Shown here one piece after another: positions 14,333 through 21,583 of a stretch of 22,448 nt of DNA. This stretch comes from Bacteroidales bacterium UBA3824. Lineage in GTDB: Bacteria > Bacteroidota > Bacteroidia > Bacteroidales > UBA3824. The DNA lies in the NCBI GenBank assembly GCA_002393195.1, contig DGIK01000009.1, positions 1 to 22,448 of the forward strand, read 5' to 3'. A model generated the notes under the pieces. That model saw only the letters and a program-made list of their open reading frames with translations. It was not told the DNA's origin and made no database searches. A program made the translations under genes and the position numbers. Positions within the stretch are counted from its first letter, which is position 1, and each line of letters begins with the position of its first letter.

Positions 14333-15418
14333 TTACAGTTTTGCTGTCATTGACAATAATTGTACAGGGGCGTCGCCGTCCACGGTGCAGTCGATGCCGC
14401 CGATGCTGTCGCGTGCTACGTCTATGAGACCGAGCCCTGATGATATAGTTGTGTCGTCGTGTCCTTCGCGAAGCACACGTTTATAATAATCGTCGAGTTG
14501 TTCGCGTGTCATCGAATTGAGCTTGCCGACGTATTCCAGCAGCCGTTGCGCGGCGTTGGAGCTGATGCCGTTGGACGCGCTCACTACAAACGATGCGCCG
14601 TCGTAGCCCATCGAAAACAATCCTTCCCTTCTGCCGTCATCTGTCTGTGCGGCGTGGCGGGCGATGTTTTGGAGCATCTCTACAAGTATGTGATATACAC
14701 TCCGTTGTGTGCGCAGGCTCTCCTCGCTGATGTTGTTTTCTGCCATGGATAATATCGGGTTGATGGCAGATTGACGGAAGTCGCCTTTGAGCGCGATGAA
14801 TCTGCCGTTTTGCTCCATCAACTTCTTGATATTTTTGGTGGCTGATATTGGCAATGCGGGCGAATCGTCTTCGGGGTTGTCCTTGAGCCTTAGTTGGAAG
14901 TAGAAAAACGACCTTTCTGAATCTATCTCCACAAAATCGAAGTCGAGCTTTTCCTTGGTCTTGCGCACCATCTCCATAAAACCGAGACCCGCGCCGCCTT
15001 GCTTGGAAATCTTTTTGTTTTGGAGCGTCATCATAAAAAGTTTCTTCAAATCCTCTGGCGAAAGCGAATTTACACGCTCCAACTTTTCGCGCATGGGCGC
15101 AATGTTGACGTTCTCCACGTAGTTGCCGGTGGTGATATAGTAGCTGCCTTTATGTTTGCGCACGATGAACACTTCGCCGGAGGTCATCTCGGCGGCGCGT
15201 CCGGCAAGCCCGTAGCGGAGGATGTTTTGGAAACTCTCAATCATTAGGAACGAGAGCTTGTTTTTCTTGCCCTCCGACTCCACGGTCTGCGAAATATGCC
15301 CTTTGAGTATCTCTGTAGCAAATCCGAGCACAGAATTGTCGAACTTGCCAAGATACACGAAACTCAGGTCGTCTGCCCCAAGTTCGCTGTATAATATGCT
15401 GTTGGTGGTATCTGACAT
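14333..15418 (-). CDS. Tandem SiaB-like (DUF6272, GHKL-fold) protein kinase
   Basis: A protein of 361 residues, twice the roughly 180 residues usual for SiaB, and made of two related halves. Half 1 (about 1-180) has an N-box ESFQNILRYG (61-70), a strand YITTGNYV (94-101) and a glycine loop KQGGAGLGFMEMVR (139-152). Half 2 (about 190-361) has EMLQNIARHA (247-256), FVVSASNGI (277-285) and TISSGLGLIDVAR (324-336). The helices before each glycine loop also match (RVNSLSPEDLKKL against KLNSMTREQLDDY). Both N-boxes keep Glu and Asn, so both halves may bind ATP. SiaB phosphorylates SiaC, encoded 18 nt downstream. An excellent -7 element ends only 2 nt before the ATG. The call of SiaB for half 1 is firmer than for half 2. 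Confidence 0.8.
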   Translation of the reverse strand: MSDTTNSILYSELGADDLSFVYLGKFDNSVLGFATEILKGHISQTVESEGKKNKLSFLMIESFQNILRYGLAGRAAEMTSGEVFIVRKHKGSYYITTGNYVENVNIAPMREKLERVNSLSPEDLKKLFMMTLQNKKISKQGGAGLGFMEMVRKTKEKLDFDFVEIDSERSFFYFQLRLKDNPEDDSPALPISATKNIKKLMEQNGRFIALKGDFRQSAINPILSMAENNISEESLRTQRSVYHILVEMLQNIARHAAQTDDGRREGLFSMGYDGASFVVSASNGISSNAAQRLLEYVGKLNSMTREQLDDYYKRVLREGHDDTTISSGLGLIDVARDSIGGIDCTVDGDAPVQLLSMTAKL

Positions 15419-15420
15419 AG

Positions 15421-15454
15421 CAAATTTAAGTCTAAATCATAAATTTGATTAAAA
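15421..15454 (-). promoter_or_regulatory. Possible promoter giving a leaderless siaB-like transcript
   Basis: Minus strand: TAAATTTG at 15428-15421 is a full-consensus -7 element, with only a TTTT at 15454-15451 in the -33 position. If the element spans -10 to -3 as in other Bacteroidota promoters, transcription would begin at or next to the A of the ATG at 15418. Confidence 0.35.
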
Positions 15455-15487
15455 TTCGGCATAAAATTAAAAAATTCATTACTTTTG
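15455..15487 (+). promoter_or_regulatory. Promoter for the T9SS cargo-TPR-ybbR-coaE operon
   Basis: TTCG at 15455-15458 (one mismatch to TTTG), 21 nt, and a full-consensus -7 element TACTTTTG at 15480-15487. The predicted start near 15490 gives a leader of about 31 nt. Confidence 0.6.
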
Positions 15488-15520
15488 CGGAAATTATTAT
15501 GAAGATTTTTTTTCGTAAAA

Positions 15521-18151
15521 ATGAAAATTATAACAAAAATAGTATTTTTGCTATGCTGCATCGCCTTTTTGACGGTGGGCTCAGCATCCGCCACCCACAA
15601 CAGGGCGGGCGAAATTGTCTATAAACATATCTCCGGATACCGTTATCAGATTATTGTATATACCTATTGTTATACGCTCACGGAGGCGGACAGGGACGAA
15701 CTCGAGGTCGATTGCGGCGACGGCACGGGAAAAGTAACGGTAAAACGCACATCCGAAACTTTTCTCGACGAGGTAAATGCTTTGTCATTTTCCTACTTGA
15801 AAAAAAATGTCTATTACGGCGAGCACACCTTTTCGGGTCCCGGCACATACGTATTATATATGGAGGACCCCAACCGAAACGAGGGCGTCACCAACATTCC
15901 TAACTCCGTAAACGTTGTATTTGCCATCAAGACTACGCTCAAGATAGACGGCACGATAGGCAACAATAGTTCGCCGGAGCTGCTCAATGCCCCTATGGAC
16001 AAGGCGGCTCTCCACAAGACCTTTGTACACAATCCCGGCGCATACGACCCCGACGGCGACAGCCTTTCGTATCGCATTGCCACTTGCCTGCAACAAGATG
16101 GACAGGAGATTGTTGGCTATACGCTGCCTCCTGTTACCGATTCCATTTATGTAAACCCAACTACGGGCGATTTTGTTTGGGAGCGTCCCTCGCAGGTGGG
16201 CACTTACAATGTCGCGATGTGGATAGAGGAATGGCGCAATGGTGTCAAGATAGGTCAGGTATTGCGCGATATTCAGGTGGATGTCATTGATACCGACAAT
16301 CATACCCCAATCATCGACAATACCGGCAATCATTGTGTAATTGCGGGCGATTTGTTGGAATTTAATGTTACGGCTACCGACCCCGACAACGACAGGATGA
16401 AGATGACTGCTTCTGGCGGCCCGCTTGCTGTGGCTAATTCGCCTGCTACATTCACCGATGTAAAATCGTGGACGCACAAGCCCGTTGGACGTTTTTCGTG
16501 GCAGACTACGCAAGACCATGTCCGCCGTATGCCTTACGAACTTCTTGTGAAGGCTTATGACGACGATTGGAAAGTGCCGCTCACTGCATACCGCACTATT
16601 AATATAAGGGTGATAGCCCCGCATCCTAACATCACTTCAATGACGCCCAACAATACCGAAATCAAGATTGAATGGGACAACGGCGGCAACGAAAAGGCGA
16701 CGGGCTACAAGATTTACCGCAAAGACAAGATTCTTGACGAGTACGATCCCGGAGTCTGTGAGACTGGAATCCGCGAAGGCACGGGTTACAAGCTCATCGC
16801 TGAAATCCACGACGGCAATCAGTTGATGTATGTCGATAGCGACGGCGGCAAGGGACTGCCGAGCGGATTTGTATATACTTATAGAATTACAGCCGTATTT
16901 GAGGACGGAGCGGAGAGTCAGCCGTCGCCGCCGGAACACAGGATTCTGGTGAGGGGGCTTATTGCAATGACCAATGTATCAGTACAGAGCACCGACGAAA
17001 ACAATGGCGATGTCTTCGTGGCGTGGACTACGCCGATAGAGCCTATCGACCCCGACCTGATGGTGCCGCCGTTCCAATACAAGATACAAGCGGCGGACAA
17101 TAAAGATGCAGGTGTCAATCATTTTGCCGATACCTACGAACTGGAAGATACCACTTATATCAATAAGGGCATCGACACCAAAAACAACAGTTCCGAATAC
17201 CTTGTTACCTTCTTCTACACCGACCCGAAGACTAGCACTCTCCGCGACAACGGTGCATCAGACAAGGCGTCGTCGGTATTCATTACCCTCAAACCTTCCG
17301 ACCGTCGTGTAACCATCTCCCACGTTGCCAATACTCCGTGGAAAAACGACCTCTTTGAGATTTACCGCAAAGACCCGGACAGCGATGATTTTGTGAAAGT
17401 GGGCGAGACCGACAAGGATGCTTACACCGACTATAACCTTGTCAATGGTCAGGAGTACGGTTACAAGATAAAGACTATTGGTTATTACTCCGCGCCGGGA
17501 CTGCCCACCCACATCGAAAACTGGTCGCAGGAGGCATACGCCACGCCAGTTGATACCATTGCGCCCTGTGTGGAGCTTACCACAATATCCAATTGCGACG
17601 AGGGTTACAATCTGCTCACGTGGCATCCCGACACTGTGTGCGGTCTTGGCATCGAAAAATACACAATTTGGTTTTCCGAAACATTGGAAGGCACGCTCAC
17701 CAAAATAGATGAGACCAAGCCCGACATCAACGAATACAAACATGCTCCCATCAACGGACTTGCTGGATGCTATGCCGTTTCAGCTCGCGATTCAGCCGGC
17801 AACGACGGAATGCCCTCGCAAAAGATTTGTGTCGATATGTGCGACTATTACCGCCTGCCCAACGTGTTCACCCCAAACGGCGACGGCAAAAACGACCTTT
17901 ACCATCCGTTGCCATATCAATTCATCGACCATATCGAGATGACCATCACCAACCGTTGGGGCAAGGTGGTGTATGAGACCACCGACCCCGACATCAATTG
18001 GGACGGCACCGACAAAAACAACGGTTCGGCAGTGCCTGACGGCGTGTATTATTACCGGTGCATAGTGTACGAGCGACGGCTCACTGGATTGGAAGACCGC
18101 GAAATAAGCGGATACATCACAGTATTCACCAAGAAATCAAAAACAAACTAA
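15521..18151 (+). CDS. Large secreted protein with T9SS type B (CHU_C, gliding-motility-associated) sorting domain
   Basis: A protein of 876 residues. A signal peptide ends at about Ala24 (GSASA), and the mature protein begins THNRAGEI, a start I recognise from a family of large Bacteroidota surface proteins. Residues to about 370 contain beta-sandwich repeats, with Asp-rich cadherin/Ig-like pieces (YDPDGDSLSYRI, ATDPDNDRMKM). Fibronectin type III-like modules fill about 370-770 (ATGYKIYRKDKI, LFEIYRKDPDSDDF, YGYKIKTIGYY). From about 778 to the end is the sorting domain LPNVFTPNGDGKNDLYHP ... NRWGKVVYET ... DGVYYYRCIVYE. It would cross the outer membrane by the type IX system; no T9SS gene is in the window. 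The stop is 1 nt before the TPR gene, so it is cotranscribed with housekeeping genes. Confidence 0.9.
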   Translation: MKIITKIVFLLCCIAFLTVGSASATHNRAGEIVYKHISGYRYQIIVYTYCYTLTEADRDELEVDCGDGTGKVTVKRTSETFLDEVNALSFSYLKKNVYYGEHTFSGPGTYVLYMEDPNRNEGVTNIPNSVNVVFAIKTTLKIDGTIGNNSSPELLNAPMDKAALHKTFVHNPGAYDPDGDSLSYRIATCLQQDGQEIVGYTLPPVTDSIYVNPTTGDFVWERPSQVGTYNVAMWIEEWRNGVKIGQVLRDIQVDVIDTDNHTPIIDNTGNHCVIAGDLLEFNVTATDPDNDRMKMTASGGPLAVANSPATFTDVKSWTHKPVGRFSWQTTQDHVRRMPYELLVKAYDDDWKVPLTAYRTINIRVIAPHPNITSMTPNNTEIKIEWDNGGNEKATGYKIYRKDKILDEYDPGVCETGIREGTGYKLIAEIHDGNQLMYVDSDGGKGLPSGFVYTYRITAVFEDGAESQPSPPEHRILVRGLIAMTNVSVQSTDENNGDVFVAWTTPIEPIDPDLMVPPFQYKIQAADNKDAGVNHFADTYELEDTTYINKGIDTKNNSSEYLVTFFYTDPKTSTLRDNGASDKASSVFITLKPSDRRVTISHVANTPWKNDLFEIYRKDPDSDDFVKVGETDKDAYTDYNLVNGQEYGYKIKTIGYYSAPGLPTHIENWSQEAYATPVDTIAPCVELTTISNCDEGYNLLTWHPDTVCGLGIEKYTIWFSETLEGTLTKIDETKPDINEYKHAPINGLAGCYAVSARDSAGNDGMPSQKICVDMCDYYRLPNVFTPNGDGKNDLYHPLPYQFIDHIEMTITNRWGKVVYETTDPDINWDGTDKNNGSAVPDGVYYYRCIVYERRLTGLEDREISGYITVFTKKSKTN

Positions 18152-18152
18152 A

Positions 18153-18965
18153 ATGAAGACGTACAGACTTATTATAATAATAGTGTCGGCAATGTTGACA
18201 ACGCTCACCGCAACGGCGCAGCGCGGCGACATCGACGGCGACCTCCAATACGCCGAATACCTTGTCAACAATGGCAAGAGTGCGCTTGCATATTCAGAGC
18301 TTAATAAGATAATATCGCAATCGCCGTCATCGCATTTTGCATATTACCTCCGCGCCCTCAATTATTACAACAACGGCAATGCCAAATCCGCGCTCTACGA
18401 CATCGACCAAGCTCTCCGCCGCCGTCCTAATTCCGCCGACTACCTCGCGCTCAAAGGCGACATCCTTACATTGAACGGCAAGTACGGCAAGGCGGCTGAA
18501 ATTTACGCCAAGGCGGTACGTGACGAGGACGCGCCGCCGCAACGCATATACGCCGCCGCATCGGCATATATGCGCGACAAGGATTACGCCAACGCCGCCA
18601 AATACGCCGAGCGTCTTCTCGACCTTGCGCCCGACAGCGATTCTGCCAAGATGCTCGCCGCCGAGATTTTTATCAACGACAACAACACTACCGACGCACT
18701 CAGAATCATCAACACCGTGGCGGCGCACAACGCGCAATTTCACCGGCTTAGGGGCATTGCATATTGCAAATCGCAGATGAACAATTATGCAATCGCCGAC
18801 CTCAACGCCGCTCTCGACATCGACCCCACAATGTCCGACATATATGTATGGCGTGGCATCGCCAAATATCAATCGGGCGACAGGAAGGGGGCTCACAACG
18901 ATTGGAATGTCGCAGTATCCAAGCGTCAATACGAAGCCTCCAACCTGCTCCAAAAATACAGATAG
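18153..18965 (+). CDS. Exported TPR-repeat protein
   Basis: A protein of 270 residues with a signal peptide (hydrophobic run at about 6-20, cleavage near TATAQ). From about 29 to 260 it is built of five to six tetratricopeptide-type helical pairs: LQYAEYLVNNGKSALAYSEL, YYLRALNYYNNGNAKSALYD, YLALKGDILTLNGKYGKAAE, AAASAYMRDKDYANAAKYAE, then HRLRGIAYCKSQMNNYAIAD and YVWRGIAKYQSGDRKGAHND. TPR units bind other proteins, and the exported location suggests a periplasmic scaffold. The gene is 1 nt behind the T9SS cargo gene and 6 nt ahead of the YbbR-like gene. A link to secretion or handling of the upstream cargo is inference from gene order. Confidence 0.85.
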   Translation: MKTYRLIIIIVSAMLTTLTATAQRGDIDGDLQYAEYLVNNGKSALAYSELNKIISQSPSSHFAYYLRALNYYNNGNAKSALYDIDQALRRRPNSADYLALKGDILTLNGKYGKAAEIYAKAVRDEDAPPQRIYAAASAYMRDKDYANAAKYAERLLDLAPDSDSAKMLAAEIFINDNNTTDALRIINTVAAHNAQFHRLRGIAYCKSQMNNYAIADLNAALDIDPTMSDIYVWRGIAKYQSGDRKGAHNDWNVAVSKRQYEASNLLQKYR

Positions 18966-18971
18966 CGCAAT

Positions 18972-20000
18972 ATGGCAGAAAAAAAGACTATACTCCGCAA
19001 GATCAAAGTTCTTATTTACAAGTTGAAGCGCAAGCGTTTCAACCAAAATACCTTCACCTATTTGGTAATGGTGATGATTGCCCTTACATTCTGGTTTATC
19101 AACAAGGTGGGCAGTACCATCACCAACGAATCGGATTTCAAGGTAGAATATTATGGACTGCCAACCAACAGTATGCTCGTGCCGGGTGTTACCACCGATG
19201 TACTCAAGATTACACTTTCGGCGCGAGGCGCATTGCTGCTTACGCACAGGGGCGGATATTCGCCAATAAGGATAGACCTTTCAAAACTCGACATCAGGAC
19301 TTTCCCTGAATCGGATTCAACGCTCAAATTCGTTACCGACGACGACATCCGCGCACAAGTGGAGGCGCAGATGCCCGCCGACTACAAGTTTATATCGCTC
19401 CGTCCCGACACCATCAAGCTCGATTTTGGCAATCTCCGCAATGCAAAAGTGCCTGTAATACTCGACCATTCAATCACTTTTGAAAAACAATATCGGCTCT
19501 CCGGCGAACCAACATTGCAGCCCGACAGCATCACGATAGGCGGACCCGCCATCATCGTGGATACCATCACAGCCATCCACACAGAGCTTCTCACCCTCAA
19601 TCAGCTTAGCAAATCAACGGTGCAGAAAGTGAGGCTCGTGATTCCTGACGGCGTAGATTGTCCGCTCACGTCCACCGACGCCACAATCAGCGTAGAAAAA
19701 TTTACCGAACATTCCATCGAAGTCCCCATACGTACCGTCAATGTGCCAGACAGTGTTAATCTCAGGATTTTTTCGCAAAAAGCTCTCATCAGGTTCAATG
19801 TGGGATGGAGCAATTACAACAAAATTTCCCAGGATATGTTTGCCGCCGAAATCGATTATAATGATCTTGTGGGAATCACGCGCCCGCAATTCTTGACAGT
19901 CAGGATTGCAAAACAGCCTGACAACATGGGTGTTGCCAATATTTCGATATCCCCCGAAATTGTAGAATACCTCATCGAAAAACAATCTCCTAAGCAATGA
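18972..20000 (+). CDS. YbbR/CdaR-like membrane-anchored protein
   Basis: A protein of 342 residues: a basic cytoplasmic N-terminus (residues 1-25, many Lys/Arg), one membrane helix at about 32-50 (TYLVMVMIALTFWFINKVG), and an extracytoplasmic beta-rich part with YbbR-like repeats, such as FKVEYYGLPTNSMLV and VPIRTVNVPDSVNLRIFSQK. In Firmicutes the YbbR protein CdaR regulates the c-di-AMP cyclase CdaA; whether that holds here is unknown, and no cyclase gene is nearby. In Bacteroidota a YbbR-like gene directly before coaE is a familiar arrangement, often with yajC before it; yajC is absent here and the TPR gene takes its place. Its last codon overlaps coaE by 4 nt (ATGA). Confidence 0.85.
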   Translation: MAEKKTILRKIKVLIYKLKRKRFNQNTFTYLVMVMIALTFWFINKVGSTITNESDFKVEYYGLPTNSMLVPGVTTDVLKITLSARGALLLTHRGGYSPIRIDLSKLDIRTFPESDSTLKFVTDDDIRAQVEAQMPADYKFISLRPDTIKLDFGNLRNAKVPVILDHSITFEKQYRLSGEPTLQPDSITIGGPAIIVDTITAIHTELLTLNQLSKSTVQKVRLVIPDGVDCPLTSTDATISVEKFTEHSIEVPIRTVNVPDSVNLRIFSQKALIRFNVGWSNYNKISQDMFAAEIDYNDLVGITRPQFLTVRIAKQPDNMGVANISISPEIVEYLIEKQSPKQ

Positions 20001-20584
20001 AGACAATAGGACTTACAGGCGGCATTGGCAGTGGCAAAACCACAGTGTCGAAGATTTTTGAACAATGCGGAGTGCCGGTGTTCCGCTGCGACGACGTGGC
20101 GCGCAACATCCAAAATACCGACCCTCGTGCCGTCCAAGGTATGAAGGCGATGTTTGGCGATGACATCTATACCGTTGATGGCTCGCTCGATCGTCGCCGC
20201 GTGGCGTCCGTCGTATTCGCCGATTCGGGAATCCTCGCACGTCTCAATTCCTTGATTCATCCGCTCGTCCGCGACGCATTTGCCAAGTTTGCCGACAATA
20301 ATGCCGCCGAGCCGCTTATCCTCATGGAAAGTGCAATTTTGATACAAAGTGGTTTTTATCGACAGGCTGATTTTTGTGTGCATGTAGCCGCACCTCTCGA
20401 TATTCGTATCGCCCGCGTAATGCAGCGCGATCACGCCACGTATGAACAAGTGTTGGCACGAATCAACAATCAAATGCCCGATGACGTAATCGCAAAATAT
20501 TGCAAGTACCAGATTATCAACGAAGATTTGGCGGCGGTTAGGTTGCAAGTGGAGTCGATTGTTGCTAATGAAAAAATAATTTAA
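19997..20584 (+). CDS. coaE: Dephospho-CoA kinase
   Basis: A protein of 195 residues, the standard CoaE length. It opens with the P-loop GLTGGIGSGKTTVSKIFEQCG, then VPVFRCDDVAR with the catalytic aspartate region, LIHPLVRD at about residues 88-95, and the lid MQRDHATYEQVLARINNQM. It phosphorylates the ribose 3'-OH of dephospho-CoA, the last step of coenzyme A synthesis, in the cytoplasm. The start ATG overlaps the stop of the YbbR-like gene (ATGA), pointing to coupled translation. The operon terminator is about 100 nt downstream. Confidence 0.96.
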   Translation: MKTIGLTGGIGSGKTTVSKIFEQCGVPVFRCDDVARNIQNTDPRAVQGMKAMFGDDIYTVDGSLDRRRVASVVFADSGILARLNSLIHPLVRDAFAKFADNNAAEPLILMESAILIQSGFYRQADFCVHVAAPLDIRIARVMQRDHATYEQVLARINNQMPDDVIAKYCKYQIINEDLAAVRLQVESIVANEKII

Positions 20585-20687
20585 AAATAAATTAACAAAA
20601 ACGAAACCTTTTTGAAACTTTTTCGTTATATAAAGCAAACAAGGGCTACTTTTCTTAAAAAATGACACATCAAAACAATAGGCTGAG

Positions 20688-20728
20688 ACTCAGGACCGGA
20701 GAGTAATTTTTTGGTTCTGAGTTTTTTT
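20688..20728 (+). terminator. Rho-independent terminator of the coaE operon
   Basis: A 10-bp stem ACTCAGGACC (20688-20697) with GGTTCTGAGT (20713-20722), one G-U pair, a 15-nt loop and a T run to 20728. The 217-nt gap 20585-20801 holds this terminator and the next promoter; I see nothing else firm in it. Confidence 0.8.
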
Positions 20729-20740
20729 CGTTGTAAAAAA

Positions 20741-20772
20741 CTTGGTAATTTGCCCAAAAATTGTTATAATTG
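20741..20772 (+). promoter_or_regulatory. Probable promoter for the lipoprotein gene
   Basis: CTTGG at 20741-20745 gives a TTG -33 element, and TATAATTG at 20765-20772 is a -7 element with one mismatch to TAnnTTTG; the spacing is about 19-20 nt. The predicted start near 20775 gives a leader of about 27 nt. Confidence 0.45.
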
Positions 20773-20801
20773 CAGCTTGAATTCTAACGTAAATATGCAT
20801 T

Positions 20802-21560
20802 ATGAAAAAAATATTGCCATATATAATCTTGATTGTTGCAACGTGCCTTGTCGCCTGCGAGGACGACGGTATCAACGGCATTGGAGAAAGCAACATCACT
20901 AAGAAAAATGATTTTTTGAATGTGCCATACGACACTACCGGATCCATTGTCGGACATTCTTATGTTGACATTGGCGTGAGCGTATTGTGGGCTACATGCA
21001 ATATCAACGCCACGCATCCCCTTATGTCAGGTTCGTATTTCGCATGGGGTGAGACGATGCCAAAGGAAGTTTATTCTTGGGACAATTACAAGTATTGCAA
21101 AGGCAAAAACCTGCTCACCAAATACAATTTCAAGAAGGAGTCGGGCAACGATGAGATGGTAGATTCTATCTACACCCTTGAGGCTGAGGACGATGCCGCT
21201 GTTCAAAACTGGGGCGGTGGCTGGCGTATGCCCACCGTGAAGGAATTTGACGAGCTTCGCAACCTATGCGAGTGGGTGTGGGTGAATGGTGAAAGCGCCA
21301 ATTATTATAAGGTAACGGGTCCAAACGGCAAGTCGATATTGCTGCCTGCATGTGGCTACATGAATGGACGCAAGCCCGTAATGTATATGGAAAACGGTTG
21401 CATTTGGTCGTCGAGCATCTCCGTAAGTATTCCAACCCACGGCTACGAGCTTACACAATACGCCACCGGGTTTTGGATTGGCAGTGCCGACCGTTTTTAC
21501 GGAGAGCCAATACGTCCCGTGATTGATTCTAAAAATATTGTTAACACTTCTAAACCCTGA
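20802..21560 (+). CDS. Lipoprotein with FSM-type (Fibrobacter major paralogous-like) domain
   Basis: A protein of 252 residues. A lipoprotein signal peptide ends in the lipobox L-V-A-C with Cys19 as the lipid anchor; Glu-Asp-Asp follows directly, like the acidic surface-export signals reported for Bacteroidota lipoproteins. The body carries the well-known series VDIGVSVLWATCNI, YFAWGET, YSWDNYKYC, LEAEDDAAVQNWGGGWRMPT, YYKVTGPNGKSILLPACGY and IWSSSI, typical of the Fibrobacter succinogenes major paralogous (TIGR02145/DUF1566-like) domain found in many Bacteroidales surface proteins. The function of the domain is not established. It has its own probable promoter after the coaE terminator. The next gene starts 23 nt later and may be cotranscribed. 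Confidence 0.85.
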   Translation: MKKILPYIILIVATCLVACEDDGINGIGESNITKKNDFLNVPYDTTGSIVGHSYVDIGVSVLWATCNINATHPLMSGSYFAWGETMPKEVYSWDNYKYCKGKNLLTKYNFKKESGNDEMVDSIYTLEAEDDAAVQNWGGGWRMPTVKEFDELRNLCEWVWVNGESANYYKVTGPNGKSILLPACGYMNGRKPVMYMENGCIWSSSISVSIPTHGYELTQYATGFWIGSADRFYGEPIRPVIDSKNIVNTSKP

Positions 21561-21583
21561 TAGATTTACACAATTAATCCAAA

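Noticed and set aside
20662..20706. 14-codon frame (MTHQNNRLRLRTGE) ending inside the coaE terminator, a possible leader peptide
   Set aside because: The promoter upstream (TTCG, TACTTTTC) is weak, no amino-acid run suggests attenuation, and the hairpin fits simply as the coaE operon terminator.
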